A stretch of DNA of 64,000 nt from Streptomyces antnestii (lineage in GTDB: Bacteria > Actinomycetota > Actinomycetes > Streptomycetales > Streptomycetaceae). Below the pieces are notes generated by a model. The model was given only the letters and a program-made list of their open reading frames with translations. It was not told the DNA's origin and searched no databases. Of this stretch, positions 42,064-49,847 are shown in pieces; position 1 is the stretch's first letter; the number at the start of each line of letters is the position of its first letter. The DNA is taken from contig NZ_RZYA01000003.1 in the NCBI RefSeq assembly GCF_004005495.1, forward strand, positions 434,001 through 498,000, written 5' to 3'. The translations under genes and the position numbers were made by a program.

Positions 42064-42741
42064 ATGGCCGTAGACCCCCTCGCCGCCGCCCAAGCGGTGA
42101 ACGTGCTGGACGCGGGTTCGCTCCTGTCCGCCTTCGGTGCCCTGGGCGTGGCCGTCGTCCTCTTCGCGGAGACCGGCCTGCTCGTCGGTTTCTTCCTGCC
42201 GGGCGACTCGCTGCTCTTCACGGCGGGCCTGCTCTGCGTGGGCGGCTCGCACGGGCCCGTCCACCTGTCGCTGCCGCAGGTCCTGGCCGCCGCCGTCGTG
42301 GGCGCGCTGGCCGGAGCGCAGACCGGGTACTGGATCGGCCGCCGCGGCGGCCGCGCACTCCTCGCCCGCAGCAGATCCAAGAAGCTGCACGAGGGCGCGG
42401 CCCGCGCCGAGGAGCTCCTGGAGAAGTACGGACACGCCAGGGCGATCGTCCTGGCCCGCTTCGTCCCCGTCGTCCGTACGGTGCTCAACCCGCTGGCCGG
42501 AGCGCTCGACGTGCCCGCCAGGGTCTTCACGGTGTGGCAGGTCATCGGCGGCGCCGTCTGGACGGTCGGCCTCGTCCTCGCGGGCTACGCGCTCGGCTCC
42601 TCCGTTCCGAACGTCGACCGGTACCTCCTGCCGATCGTCGCCCTCGTCGTCATCGTCTCCCTGATCCCGCTGGCCCTGGAGGTGTGGCGTTCCCGCGCCC
42701 GGGCCCGTGACCGCCGCACAGCAGAGGAACACTCGTCGTGA
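42064..42741 (+). CDS. DedA family membrane protein
   Basis: 225 aa from ATG 42064 (GAGAGGAGCGG upstream). DedA/SNARE-associated fold: AVVLFAETGLLVGFFLPGDSLLFTAGLL, GALAGAQTGYWIGRRGG, and the conserved ARFVPVVRTVLNPLAGALDVP (FxRxxPxxR) motif, then further helices. DedA proteins include undecaprenyl-phosphate and phospholipid flippases. It overlaps a PAP2 phosphatase gene by 4 bases, and a second PAP2 follows, which points to undecaprenyl-phosphate recycling or polyprenyl-lipid turnover. Confidence 0.92.
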   Translation: MAVDPLAAAQAVNVLDAGSLLSAFGALGVAVVLFAETGLLVGFFLPGDSLLFTAGLLCVGGSHGPVHLSLPQVLAAAVVGALAGAQTGYWIGRRGGRALLARSRSKKLHEGAARAEELLEKYGHARAIVLARFVPVVRTVLNPLAGALDVPARVFTVWQVIGGAVWTVGLVLAGYALGSSVPNVDRYLLPIVALVVIVSLIPLALEVWRSRARARDRRTAEEHSS

Positions 42742-43346
42742 CCCAGCCCCTCGCCTTCAGCGGCGCGTCCGTGGACGGCAGCCTCTACACCTGGGTCACC
42801 GACCTCGCCTCCCGCACCCCGCACCTGGTGAACAACGTGGTGTCCCTGTGGTCGGACCTCGGGCTCGGCCTGTTCGCCGTCCTGATGCTCGTGGCGTGGT
42901 GGCGCGCGAGAGGTGAGGGCGGCGTCCGCATGGCCCGGGTCCTCGCGTCCCCCGTCATCGTCGTCCTCGCCTACGGGGTGAACTCGGTCCTCAAGTCGCT
43001 CATCGACGAACAGCGCCCGTGCCAGACCCTCCACACGGTCACCGTGGAGGCGTGCCCGGCGCTCGGCGACTGGTCGTTCCCCAGCAACCACGCGGTGATC
43101 GCCGCCGCGGCCGCCGTCGCCCTGATGCTCGCCGACCGGCGCATCGGCCTGATCGCGGTCCCGGCGGCGGTGCTCATGGCCGCCTCCCGGGTGTGGATCG
43201 GGGCGCACTACCCGCACGACGTGGCGGTCGGCCTCGCGGTCGGCGCCGTCCTGGCCCTGCTGCTCTCCCAGGTGGCGACCCGGGCCACACCCCTCGTGGA
43301 CCGGCTGAGCACGTCGCGCCTGCGGCCGCTGGTATCGACGCAATGA
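42738..43346 (+). CDS. PAP2 family phosphatase
   Basis: 202 aa, GTG start overlapping dedA (GTGA). Integral membrane with about six helices and complete PAP2 signature: KSLIDEQRP (K-x6-RP), FPSNHAV (PSxH), RVWIGAHYPHDVAVG (SR-x5-H-x3-D-like). Consistent with undecaprenyl-diphosphate or lipid-phosphate phosphatase activity on the outer face. Overlaps the next PAP2 gene by 4 bases. Confidence 0.92.
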   Translation: MTQPLAFSGASVDGSLYTWVTDLASRTPHLVNNVVSLWSDLGLGLFAVLMLVAWWRARGEGGVRMARVLASPVIVVLAYGVNSVLKSLIDEQRPCQTLHTVTVEACPALGDWSFPSNHAVIAAAAAVALMLADRRIGLIAVPAAVLMAASRVWIGAHYPHDVAVGLAVGAVLALLLSQVATRATPLVDRLSTSRLRPLVSTQ

Positions 43347-44149
43347 CGTGGCGGGGGCGGCAGTGGTGGCCGGGGGCTGTGACAGCCGGCTCCGGTTCGC
43401 GCGGGGGCGCGTGGCGTGAGCGGCGCGGCTCCCTGCTCGTCGCCGCCCTCTGCGCGCTGCTCTTCGTGGCGCTGACCACGGTGGTCCTCGTACGGCACGG
43501 GCAGCCGTTGCCCGGCGACGCGGCGAGCCACGACTGGGCGCGCCGGCACCGGCCTCCCGTCGCCCTGGCCCTCGGCCGTGCCGTGACCGCCACCGGCACC
43601 GGCGTCTGGCCCTACCTCCTGGCGGCCCTCGCCGGAGCGTTCGCCGGCCGCGCGGCGCACCGATGGCTGAGAGGAGCCCTCCTCGCCCTCGCCGTCCTGG
43701 TCGCCGGCCAGCTGATCCGCACGGGCCTGATGGAACTCATCGACCGGGCCCGCCCGCTCCGCCACGACTGGGCGACGCACGCGTCCGGCTACTCGTTCCC
43801 CTCCGGTCACGCGACGACGTCGGCGATCGTGGCCGGGCTGCTGTGCTGGGCGGCGCGCCGGGCGGTGACGCGCGCGGTCGTCCTGTGCTGGGCGGTCGCC
43901 GTGGGCCTGACCAGGATCGAACTCGGCGTGCACTGGCCGACCGATGTCGCCGCGGGCTGGCTGCTGGCGGCCACATGGCTCCTGACGTTGCACGCGCTCT
44001 CACCGCACCCCATCGCCCCCGCATCCCCCGGGGACCCTGACGCTCCCGAATCCCCTGACGCCCCCGAATCCCCCCGGGACCCTGACGCTCCCGAGGGCCC
44101 CGCTCCCGACGTCCCGCGTCCGCCTACGCCCCGTCGAATACGTCGATGA
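43343..44149 (+). CDS. PAP2 family phosphatase with altered motif 1
   Basis: 268 aa from ATG 43343 (ATGA overlap). Several transmembrane helices; motif 2 FPSGHATT and motif 3 RIELGVHWPTDVAAG are present, but motif 1 reads MELIDRARP, with Met in place of the conserved Lys of K-x6-RP. The C-terminal about 45 residues are a Pro/Asp/Glu/Ser tail (repeats of DAPESP) encoded by a degenerate GC repeat (44021-44105). It may still act as a lipid phosphatase or may be a degenerate partner of the preceding PAP2. Confidence 0.85.
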   Translation: MTWRGRQWWPGAVTAGSGSRGGAWRERRGSLLVAALCALLFVALTTVVLVRHGQPLPGDAASHDWARRHRPPVALALGRAVTATGTGVWPYLLAALAGAFAGRAAHRWLRGALLALAVLVAGQLIRTGLMELIDRARPLRHDWATHASGYSFPSGHATTSAIVAGLLCWAARRAVTRAVVLCWAVAVGLTRIELGVHWPTDVAAGWLLAATWLLTLHALSPHPIAPASPGDPDAPESPDAPESPRDPDAPEGPAPDVPRPPTPRRIRR

Positions 44150-44164
44150 CGCCGCCGCCCCCGC

Positions 44165-45376
44165 GTGCCACTCGACGACAGACAGGTCCCGCGTCAGGTG
44201 AACCCGAACTCCCCTTCCCCGTCCCCCGAGGCTGGTTCGTCCCCCTCCGGCCCCGATGACCAACCCCCACACCCCGCCCCGACGCCCTCCCACTTACCCC
44301 TCGGCCCGCGCGTGCTCGGGCTGGTGCGGAAGCGGCTCACCTGGTGCATGGTCGCCGCCTACGTCGCCGCCGTACTGGTCCCCGGCCCGGGCCGCTGGGC
44401 CCGTACGGCCGGATGGGCCGCCCTGACGTTCCAGCACGGACACGGACAAGCGCACGGCCCCGGCACCGGTCCCACCCTCCCGTCGCTCCTCCTCGCCTAC
44501 GTGCTGTTCACCGCGGCCCTCCAGGTACCCGCCCGCGAACTGCCCACGCTGCTGCGCCGCCCCGTGCCCCTGCTCGTCGGCACGGCCGCGGCCGTGGGCG
44601 TCCCCGTCGCGCTGCTGTTCCTGCTCTCCCGCGCGTTCGCGTGGCTGCCCGACTCGGACGGTGGCAGCGGCCTGCTCACGGGCCTCGCGCTGATCGGCGC
44701 CATGCCCGTGGCCGGCGGCGCGACGGTGTGGGGCGGCAGAGCGGGCGGCAACCAGACACTCGTCGTCGGCCTGGTCCTGTCGTCGACGATCCTCAGCCCG
44801 CTCACGATCCCGCTGACCCTGCTGTCCGCCGCGGCCGTCACCCGCGGCGGCTACTCCACGGCCCTCGGCCACCTTGCCGGAACGGGCGGCGGCCTCTTCG
44901 CAGTAGCGGGCGTCGTCGCCCCCTGCCTCGGCGGCCTCGCGGTACGCGGCCTGCTGCCCCGCCGGATGCTGGCCGGTGACCTGGCCTGGCCGAAGGTCGC
45001 CGCGCTCGCCGCCGCACTGCTCCTGACGTACACGAACGCCACCGGCGGGCTCGGTGACATGGTGAGCCACCCCGATCCCCTGCTGTTCGTCGCCGCGGCG
45101 GGCGCGGCCGCCCTCATGTGCGGGGCGAGCTTCGGGCTCGGCTGGTGCCTGGCGCGCGCCCTGCGGAGCAACCGTCGCGACGCCATCGCGATCACCCTGG
45201 CGACCGGCATGAACAACAGCAGCGCGTCCGCCGTCCTGGCCACCGACCGGCTCGCGGACCACCCGCACGTCCTGCTGCCGGTCCTGGCCTACAGCGTGCT
45301 CCAGAAGGTCCTGGCCGGCCTGGTCGACACCGCGTTCACCAGATCACCGAGAGCCCAACAGAGCGGCGCCCCGTGA
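44165..45376 (+). CDS. Bile-acid:sodium symporter-like (BASS/SBF family) transporter
   Basis: 403 aa, about ten transmembrane helices. The N-terminal 45 residues are Pro/Ser rich with no signal; the hydrophobic part starts at LGLVRKRLTWCMVAAYVAAVLVPGPG. Typical BASS segments: PSLLLAYVLFTAALQVPARELPTLLRRP, LTGLALIGAMPVAGGATVWGGRAGGN, and the crossover helix region RRDAIAITLATGMNNSSASAVLATDRL. Solutes could be organic anions. GTG 44165 used; GTG 44198 (VNPNSPSP) is an alternative. Monocistronic, followed by the marR locus. Confidence 0.8.
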   Translation: MPLDDRQVPRQVNPNSPSPSPEAGSSPSGPDDQPPHPAPTPSHLPLGPRVLGLVRKRLTWCMVAAYVAAVLVPGPGRWARTAGWAALTFQHGHGQAHGPGTGPTLPSLLLAYVLFTAALQVPARELPTLLRRPVPLLVGTAAAVGVPVALLFLLSRAFAWLPDSDGGSGLLTGLALIGAMPVAGGATVWGGRAGGNQTLVVGLVLSSTILSPLTIPLTLLSAAAVTRGGYSTALGHLAGTGGGLFAVAGVVAPCLGGLAVRGLLPRRMLAGDLAWPKVAALAAALLLTYTNATGGLGDMVSHPDPLLFVAAAGAAALMCGASFGLGWCLARALRSNRRDAIAITLATGMNNSSASAVLATDRLADHPHVLLPVLAYSVLQKVLAGLVDTAFTRSPRAQQSGAP

Positions 45377-45397
45377 AAAGGTGCCGTCCTCGCCCCA

Positions 45398-45418
45398 GTA
45401 ATTCGCGTCACGAATTAC
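45398..45418. promoter_or_regulatory. Palindrome GTAATTCG-CGTCA-CGAATTAC upstream of marR
   Basis: Perfect 8-bp arms with a 5-base spacer, 60 bases before the marR start at 45478. Its half-site TTCG/CGAA and spacing match the second palindrome at 45938-45958 after the gene, so both are probably sites for the same regulator, most simply the MarR protein between them. Confidence 0.8.
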
Positions 45419-45477
45419 ACAACTTCACGGATTCGGAGGGCGGTTACGGAAACCCTCTGCTGCCGTATTCTGACCGA

Positions 45478-45948
45478 ATGGCAATGGACGGCGGGGAGAA
45501 GACGGGGGTCGTCACCGCACTGGTGCGCTCCTCCTTCCTGGTCAACGCGGCGTACGCGGAGGCGGGCCGGGAGTGCGGACTGACCCCGCAGCAGGGGCAG
45601 TTGCTCTGCGCGCTGATGCCGCAGCCGTACGGCATGAGTGAACTCGGCGCGCTGCTCGGCCTCGCCAGGTCGAGCCTCACGGGCCTGGTGGACCGGACCA
45701 TGCGGCGCGGCCTGGTGCGCCGCGAGCCGGATCCCCGGGACGGGCGCGCGGTCCGGGTCGCGCTGACCGACGAGGGCGCCGCGCTCGCCGAGGACTTCCG
45801 CGCCGCGACGTGCCGCCGGATCGAGGAGCTGTCCGCCGGACTCGGTGCCGCCGAGCGCGCGACCCTCGCCGAACTTCTCGGCCGGCTGCTCCAGGAGAAT
45901 GCCGGTCGTGACAATGCCGGTCGCGCCGCGAACCGCAATAGTTCGTGA
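45478..45948 (+). CDS. MarR family transcriptional regulator
   Basis: 156 aa from ATG 45478. Winged HTH: YGMSELGALLGLARSSLTGLVDRTMRRGLVRREPDPRDGRAVRVALTDEGAAL, with flanking helices for dimerisation. It is flanked by two near-identical palindromes: one upstream (autoregulation) and one overlapping its stop codon and running toward the chaplin gene 46077. This suggests it controls both itself and expression of the chaplin. The effector is unknown; the N-terminus contains a Cys-poor GVVTALVRSSFLVNAAYAE helix. A second in-frame ATG lies at 45484. Confidence 0.93.
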   Translation: MAMDGGEKTGVVTALVRSSFLVNAAYAEAGRECGLTPQQGQLLCALMPQPYGMSELGALLGLARSSLTGLVDRTMRRGLVRREPDPRDGRAVRVALTDEGAALAEDFRAATCRRIEELSAGLGAAERATLAELLGRLLQENAGRDNAGRAANRNSS

Positions 45949-45958
45949 TGCGAACTAT
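45938..45958. promoter_or_regulatory. Palindrome ATAGTTCG-TGATG-CGAACTAT downstream of marR
   Basis: Perfect 8-bp arms with 5-base spacer; the marR stop codon lies in the spacer. It is immediately upstream of the sigma-BldN-like chaplin promoter (45993-46020), 35 bases from its -35. Same half-site architecture as 45398-45418. Confidence 0.8.
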
Positions 45959-45992
45959 AAATAAAAATCCGTCGGACGGGGATCGTTAAGGC

Positions 45993-46020
45993 CGTTACCT
46001 GAAGCTGGCGAATCCGTTGA
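45993..46020 (+). promoter_or_regulatory. Sigma-BldN-like promoter of the first chaplin
   Basis: CGTTAC (45993-45998), 16 bases, then CGTTGA (46015-46020). The published sigma-BldN consensus is CGTAAC-N16-CGTTGA, so only one base differs and spacing is exact. Predicted start point near 46027, about 50 bases before the ATG at 46077. Chaplin genes are known sigma-BldN targets. Confidence 0.75.
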
Positions 46021-46076
46021 ACCGGTATGCGGACGCGACCTCGCGGCCGTATCTGTCCAGTCATAAGGAGAACGTG

Positions 46077-46361
46077 ATGTCTCGCATCGCGAAGGCCGCC
46101 GCTGTCGCGCTCGGCACCGGCGCCGTGGTGATCAGCGGTGCCGGCCTGGCCATGGCCGACGCCGGCGCCCAGGGTGAGGCCGTCGGTTCGCCCGGTGTCA
46201 TCTCGGGCAACACGGCCCAGGTCCCGATCCACATCCCGATCAACGTCTGCGGCAACACCGTGAACGTCATCGGCCTGCTGAACCCGGCCGTCGGCAACAG
46301 CTGCGCCAACGAGGACGACCACGAGGGCGGCTACGGCGGCGACCACGGCTACGGCGGCTGA
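46077..46361 (+). CDS. Short chaplin with Gly/His/Tyr-rich tail
   Basis: 94 aa from ATG 46077, with AAGGAG at 46065-46070. Signal peptide of about 28 residues (KAAAVALGTGAVVISGAGLAMA/DA), then one chaplin domain: GVISGNTAQVPIHIPINVCGNTVNVIGLLNPAVGNSC with the two conserved Cys. Chaplins are hydrophobic amyloid proteins that coat aerial hyphae. Unlike typical short chaplins it continues past the second Cys with ANEDDHEGGYGGDHGYGG, an acidic/Gly/Tyr/His tail. Expressed from a sigma-BldN-like promoter and possibly repressed by the neighbouring MarR. Confidence 0.93.
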   Translation: MSRIAKAAAVALGTGAVVISGAGLAMADAGAQGEAVGSPGVISGNTAQVPIHIPINVCGNTVNVIGLLNPAVGNSCANEDDHEGGYGGDHGYGG

Positions 46362-46372
46362 CCGACCTGACA

Positions 46373-46405
46373 AAGGCCCCCGGCGCACCGGCGCGGGGGC
46401 CTTTT
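46373..46405 (+). terminator. Rho-independent terminator after chaplin
   Basis: AAGGCCCCC (46373-46381) pairs with GGGGGCCTT (46395-46403), with GGCGCACCGGCGC loop region and a TTTT tail. Lies 12 bases after the chaplin stop and between convergent chaplin and melC2. Confidence 0.85.
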
Positions 46406-46453
46406 CCATGAGCTCAAGTACCGCAATCCGCCCGATAGTTCAGGCGTCGTGTC

Positions 46454-47311
46454 CTACGCGTAGCGGTACAGATTCCCGTGCTTGATGAGGGAGCTCGGCT
46501 TCACGTCCCACGGTGGCATCGGCTCGTCCCCCGCCACCACCCGCTCCGTCCCCGCCGCCTTCGTGGCCGGCAGAAAAGCGGCCGACTGCGGGTGCTGCCG
46601 CTGCCAGCGGGACCAGAGCAGGTCGATGAAGGAATGGTGGAGCCAGAAGACCGGGTCGTTCACGGACGCGGCGCCGAGCATGTGCCCCCCGATCCACCGG
46701 TGCACCCGGTTGTGGTTACGGAACCTGCCGTTGCCCACCCCCGAGGTCCAGCCCTCGACCTTATTGCGGAAGCCGCGCGAGGACGTCGAGTTCCACGGGG
46801 TGGAGTCGTACAGCGAGTCCCGCATCGCCCACGCCAGTTCGTCCTTGGTGGGCAGCTCGATGGGGTCACGCGGGCGGCCGAACTCACGGGTCAGGAACTC
46901 GCCCTCCGTCACCCCCACCTTGATGGTCCAGTGGCCGCCCCCGTACGCGAACGGCCCCGTCATCACGCGCCGGTCGGAGCGGCGGCCGTTCCCGCCGAGG
47001 AACCCCTCGCCCCACAGCGAGGAGTGCGGGGAGCGGTCCACCGTCCAGTCCCAGTAAGGGACGGAGACCCCGGGGTCGATCCGCTGCAGCGCCCGTTCGA
47101 ACTCGAGCAGGAACCGGCGGTGCCAGGGCATGAACGTCGGTGCCATGTGCGCCACGGGATGCCCGCCGCTCCCGTCACCCACGTAGAACTCCACGTGCAT
47201 CCGCACGAAGTCGTCGTACTGTCCCTTGCGCTTGAGCGCGAGCACCGCGGACACGAACCGCCTCTTCTGTGCCGCGGTGAGCGCGCTCTGGTTCTGCCGC
47301 GTGTAGACCAC
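46454..47311 (-). CDS. melC2: Tyrosinase
   Basis: 285 aa. Type 3 copper oxidase making melanin from tyrosine. CuA histidines His39 (RMHVEFY), His55 and His64 (AHMAPTFMPWHRRFLLEFE); CuB motifs HNRVHRWIGGHM and NDPVFWLHHSFIDLLW near residues 190-220. Starts MVYTRQNQSALTAAQKRRFVSAV. No secretion signal of its own, so export depends on the MelC1 partner encoded 37 bases upstream. Length is slightly longer than classical MelC2 but all ligands are intact. Confidence 0.95.
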   Translation of the reverse strand: MVYTRQNQSALTAAQKRRFVSAVLALKRKGQYDDFVRMHVEFYVGDGSGGHPVAHMAPTFMPWHRRFLLEFERALQRIDPGVSVPYWDWTVDRSPHSSLWGEGFLGGNGRRSDRRVMTGPFAYGGGHWTIKVGVTEGEFLTREFGRPRDPIELPTKDELAWAMRDSLYDSTPWNSTSSRGFRNKVEGWTSGVGNGRFRNHNRVHRWIGGHMLGAASVNDPVFWLHHSFIDLLWSRWQRQHPQSAAFLPATKAAGTERVVAGDEPMPPWDVKPSSLIKHGNLYRYA

Positions 47312-47348
47312 GCCGTCCCCCTCCTTCTCCTTTGTCTCTCGGTGATGC

Positions 47349-47783
47349 TCAGAGCGCGTGGCGACGCAGTATCTGGTCGCCGAGCTCGTCCACGGCCCCC
47401 CTGGCCGCGGCCAGGGGGGTGGGGAACGACTGGTAGTGGTCGACCATGGTCAGATAGCTGCCGTCGGCGCGGCTCATCAGATGCAGCGGCCGGCCATCGA
47501 CCGTGACGTCCCAGAGTGCGGCGCCGTGAGCGGTGTGCGTGCGCATCGGGGCGTCGGCCCGCGTCCCACGGATGTGGCGGCCGCGGTAGGTCTCCTCGAA
47601 GTCCCCGCCGGCCGCGTCCTTCATGTCGTCGCGCGGCTCGCGGAAGGCCCGGCCGACGAGTGCGGCGGCCGGCACCACGGCGGCGGCCAGCGCGACGCCG
47701 ACCACCCGCCGCACCACGGTCCTGCGGCTGACGACCCCACGGCCGGCGGGGCCGACTCCCGCGGGCGACGTCTGGACGTCCAC
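47349..47783 (-). CDS. melC1: Tyrosinase cofactor/chaperone MelC1
   Basis: 144 aa from GTG 47783 (AAGGAGA upstream at good spacing). Tat-type signal: RRTVVRRVVGVALAAAVVPAAALV. Mature part has the MelC1 YRGRHIRG motif and DGRPLHLMSRADGSYLTMVDHYQSFPTPLAAARGAVDELG. MelC1 delivers copper to apotyrosinase and carries it out through the Tat pathway. Operon melC1-melC2. A short repeat of CATGACGAC-like 12-13-mers lies upstream (47821-47859). Confidence 0.94.
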   Translation of the reverse strand: MDVQTSPAGVGPAGRGVVSRRTVVRRVVGVALAAAVVPAAALVGRAFREPRDDMKDAAGGDFEETYRGRHIRGTRADAPMRTHTAHGAALWDVTVDGRPLHLMSRADGSYLTMVDHYQSFPTPLAAARGAVDELGDQILRRHAL

Positions 47784-47865
47784 TGGCGTCTCCTTCTGCA
47801 ACCTCTGGGCCTGCGGGCTCACATGACGACGGGCATGACGACTGGCGTGACTACGGGCGCGTCCG

Positions 47866-48372
47866 TCACGCGAGGTCGAGGACCGCCCCGGGCGCCGTCT
47901 GCAGGAGCGGCGTGCCGAGCGCGGCGTCCGGCAGCGTCAGGTCCGGCATTCCGAGCCGGTCGGCCCGCGGGCCGGTCAGCGGCGGGTTCACCGACGCTCC
48001 GGGGGTGGCCGTGTGCACGTCGGACCCCGGCGTCGACAGGCCCACGTGATCGATCTTGTGGTCCCCCGTCGCCTCGGACAGCGGCGCGAAGATCCGGGTC
48101 GCGGGCAGCTCACTGCTGAGCGGAACCGCAGGAAGGAGCGGCTCGGGCAGCATCCTCCCGGTGACGAACCGCGGGACGTCAGGCCTGCCGGGCACCGGGA
48201 TCGGCACCCCGGTCGACAACTCGGGCGCCTTCACATGCAGCGCGCTCTCCACACCGTTCAGCGGAACGGCTACGGGAGCCTGCTCACCCGCGGCGGCGGG
48301 AGCGGCCCCCGCGCCCGCGGCGGCGAGGCAGCCGGCGAGTACTGCGAGTGTCCCTCGGGCAGTTGACTTCAT
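47866..48372 (-). CDS. Small secreted protein of unknown function
   Basis: 168 aa. Signal peptide: MKSTARGTLAVLAGCLAAAGAGAAPAAAGEQ, with cleavage after AAAG/E or nearby. The mature part is Pro/Leu/Thr rich without Cys, with VPLNGVESALHVKAPELSTGVPIPVPGRPDVPRFVTGRMLPEPLLPAVPLSSELPATRIF. No domain recognised. It lies beside melC1 and in a locus with two chaplins, so a surface role is plausible but unproven. Confidence 0.75.
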   Translation of the reverse strand: MKSTARGTLAVLAGCLAAAGAGAAPAAAGEQAPVAVPLNGVESALHVKAPELSTGVPIPVPGRPDVPRFVTGRMLPEPLLPAVPLSSELPATRIFAPLSEATGDHKIDHVGLSTPGSDVHTATPGASVNPPLTGPRADRLGMPDLTLPDAALGTPLLQTAPGAVLDLA

Positions 48373-48485
48373 GTTCGGACACGGATCCTTTCGGGCTTCG
48401 CGGTACTTGTCACCGCAAAAGGAGTAACGAGCCGACGGCCGACATCAGTTCAAACTTCCCTCAACCGGCGCAATCAGCTGATATG

Positions 48486-49160
48486 TCAGCTAATCCAGAA
48501 GTCCCACCAACGCGTCAGGATCAGCATCCCGATGATCCCGACGTGCACGACCGGTAGCACCCATGTGAACTCGCCGAAGAAGGAACGGAGCCAGGACGGT
48601 GCGGGCAGGAATCCCTTGCGCACGTTGAACGACGTCACGTACCAGAACATGACGATCGTGGCGACCCACGCGAGGCAGCACCACAGGCACAGCGAGTTGA
48701 TCCGGTACAGCGACTGGAACTGGAGCCACGTGCAGAATCCGACGCCGAACAGCGTGCCCGCGTTGAACGTCAGCCAGTGCCAGCGCGGGAAGCGGGCCCG
48801 GCCCAGCAGGCTCATCCCCACGCAGATCACGACCGCGTAGGCCGCGAGCCCCAGCATCGGATTGGGGAACCCGAAGGCCGAGGCCTGCGCGCTCTTCATG
48901 ATGTTCCCGCAGGACACCACCGGGTTCAGGCTGCAGCCCGGCGTGAAGTTCGGGTCCTCCAGGAGCTTGAACTTGTCGATCGTGATGACCCATGCCGCGA
49001 GCAGACCCGCCGCACCGGTGATCACCAGAAGCAGCGCGAGACCGAGGGGAGCACCTTCGGGCGCGGCCTCCGGGGCGTCAACAGGCTGACGAGCACGGTG
49101 AGTCGGACCCGACTGCCGCGGCATCCCGGCCGGGCCCGCCTCGGTCCTCGTGGTTCCCAT
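48486..49160 (-). CDS. Vitamin K epoxide reductase (VKOR)-family membrane protein
   Basis: 224 aa with about five hydrophobic helices. VKOR residues are present: loop cysteines PGCSLNPVVSCGNIM and the CxxC active site in NSLCLWCCLAWVA. The N-terminal 40 residues are Pro/Gly/Ala rich. Bacterial VKORs oxidise a DsbA-like partner to make disulfides in exported proteins. No DsbA is adjacent, but two disulfide-containing chaplins and secreted proteins are in the same locus. Starts MGTTRTEAGPAGM. Confidence 0.9.
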   Translation of the reverse strand: MGTTRTEAGPAGMPRQSGPTHRARQPVDAPEAAPEGAPLGLALLLVITGAAGLLAAWVITIDKFKLLEDPNFTPGCSLNPVVSCGNIMKSAQASAFGFPNPMLGLAAYAVVICVGMSLLGRARFPRWHWLTFNAGTLFGVGFCTWLQFQSLYRINSLCLWCCLAWVATIVMFWYVTSFNVRKGFLPAPSWLRSFFGEFTWVLPVVHVGIIGMLILTRWWDFWIS

Positions 49161-49178
49161 CGGGCGGCTCCTTACCTG

Positions 49179-49679
49179 TCAGGCGCGCAGCTGGCGTACG
49201 GGGAGCAGGCAGTGCGCCGCGCCGGTCAGTGTCGCCTCGTCCATCGCGAACGAGACGAGGTCCGTCTCGGCGACCGGGGTGCCGGGCACTGCCGTCGCCC
49301 AGGGACGGGTGGTGAACACGAAGTAGGCGTAACCCCGTTCGGCCGCCGCGGCGAGCCACTCGGGGGGTGCGACGCACTGGGCGTTGAGGTACGGCATGCT
49401 GACGACGGCCTGGCCGGCCACGACGAGCAGCGAGACGGGGAAGCTCGGCATGCGCTGGGCGTCCACGACGTCGCCGACGGGCAGGCCGTTGTTCTCCAGC
49501 AGGGCTCGCACGGCTTCGGTCGCCCCCTCGCGTCCGCCCGCACCGTCCCCGAGTGAGTAGGCGAGCAGGAAGGGGATGTCCTTTGCCTCGTCCGGGTGTT
49601 GGCCGCTCCATGCGATGACGGCGAGGGTGCCCAGGTCGGAGGCGCGGAATTCGCGAGCAGTCGGCGTTGAAGTCACCAC
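49179..49679 (-). CDS. DUF5949 family protein
   Basis: 166 aa from GTG 49679; a second GTG at 49676 is equally possible. Contains LAVIAWSGQHPDEAKDIPFLLAYSLGDGAGG, FPVSLLVVAGQAVVSMPYLNAQCVAPPEW and GYAYFVFTTRPWA, consistent with the small soluble DUF5949 family of actinobacteria. No signal peptide. Function unknown. Ends 18 bases before the VKOR gene on the same strand, so the two may be co-transcribed. Confidence 0.75.
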   Translation of the reverse strand: MVTSTPTAREFRASDLGTLAVIAWSGQHPDEAKDIPFLLAYSLGDGAGGREGATEAVRALLENNGLPVGDVVDAQRMPSFPVSLLVVAGQAVVSMPYLNAQCVAPPEWLAAAAERGYAYFVFTTRPWATAVPGTPVAETDLVSFAMDEATLTGAAHCLLPVRQLRA

Positions 49680-49847
49680 GGCAGACTAGCCACGCCCGCC
49701 GGGCGCCCCGCCGACCTTTCACCCGCTTGGGGGAACGCCGCCCACTCGAACGTGAAAACGGGGCTGGCCGGACAGGCCGAGAGGCCGGTCCGGATCCGCT
49801 CGACGCGGTGGGGACCAGCCTCTTTGTCGGCCGGGGGCCGGGGACCG

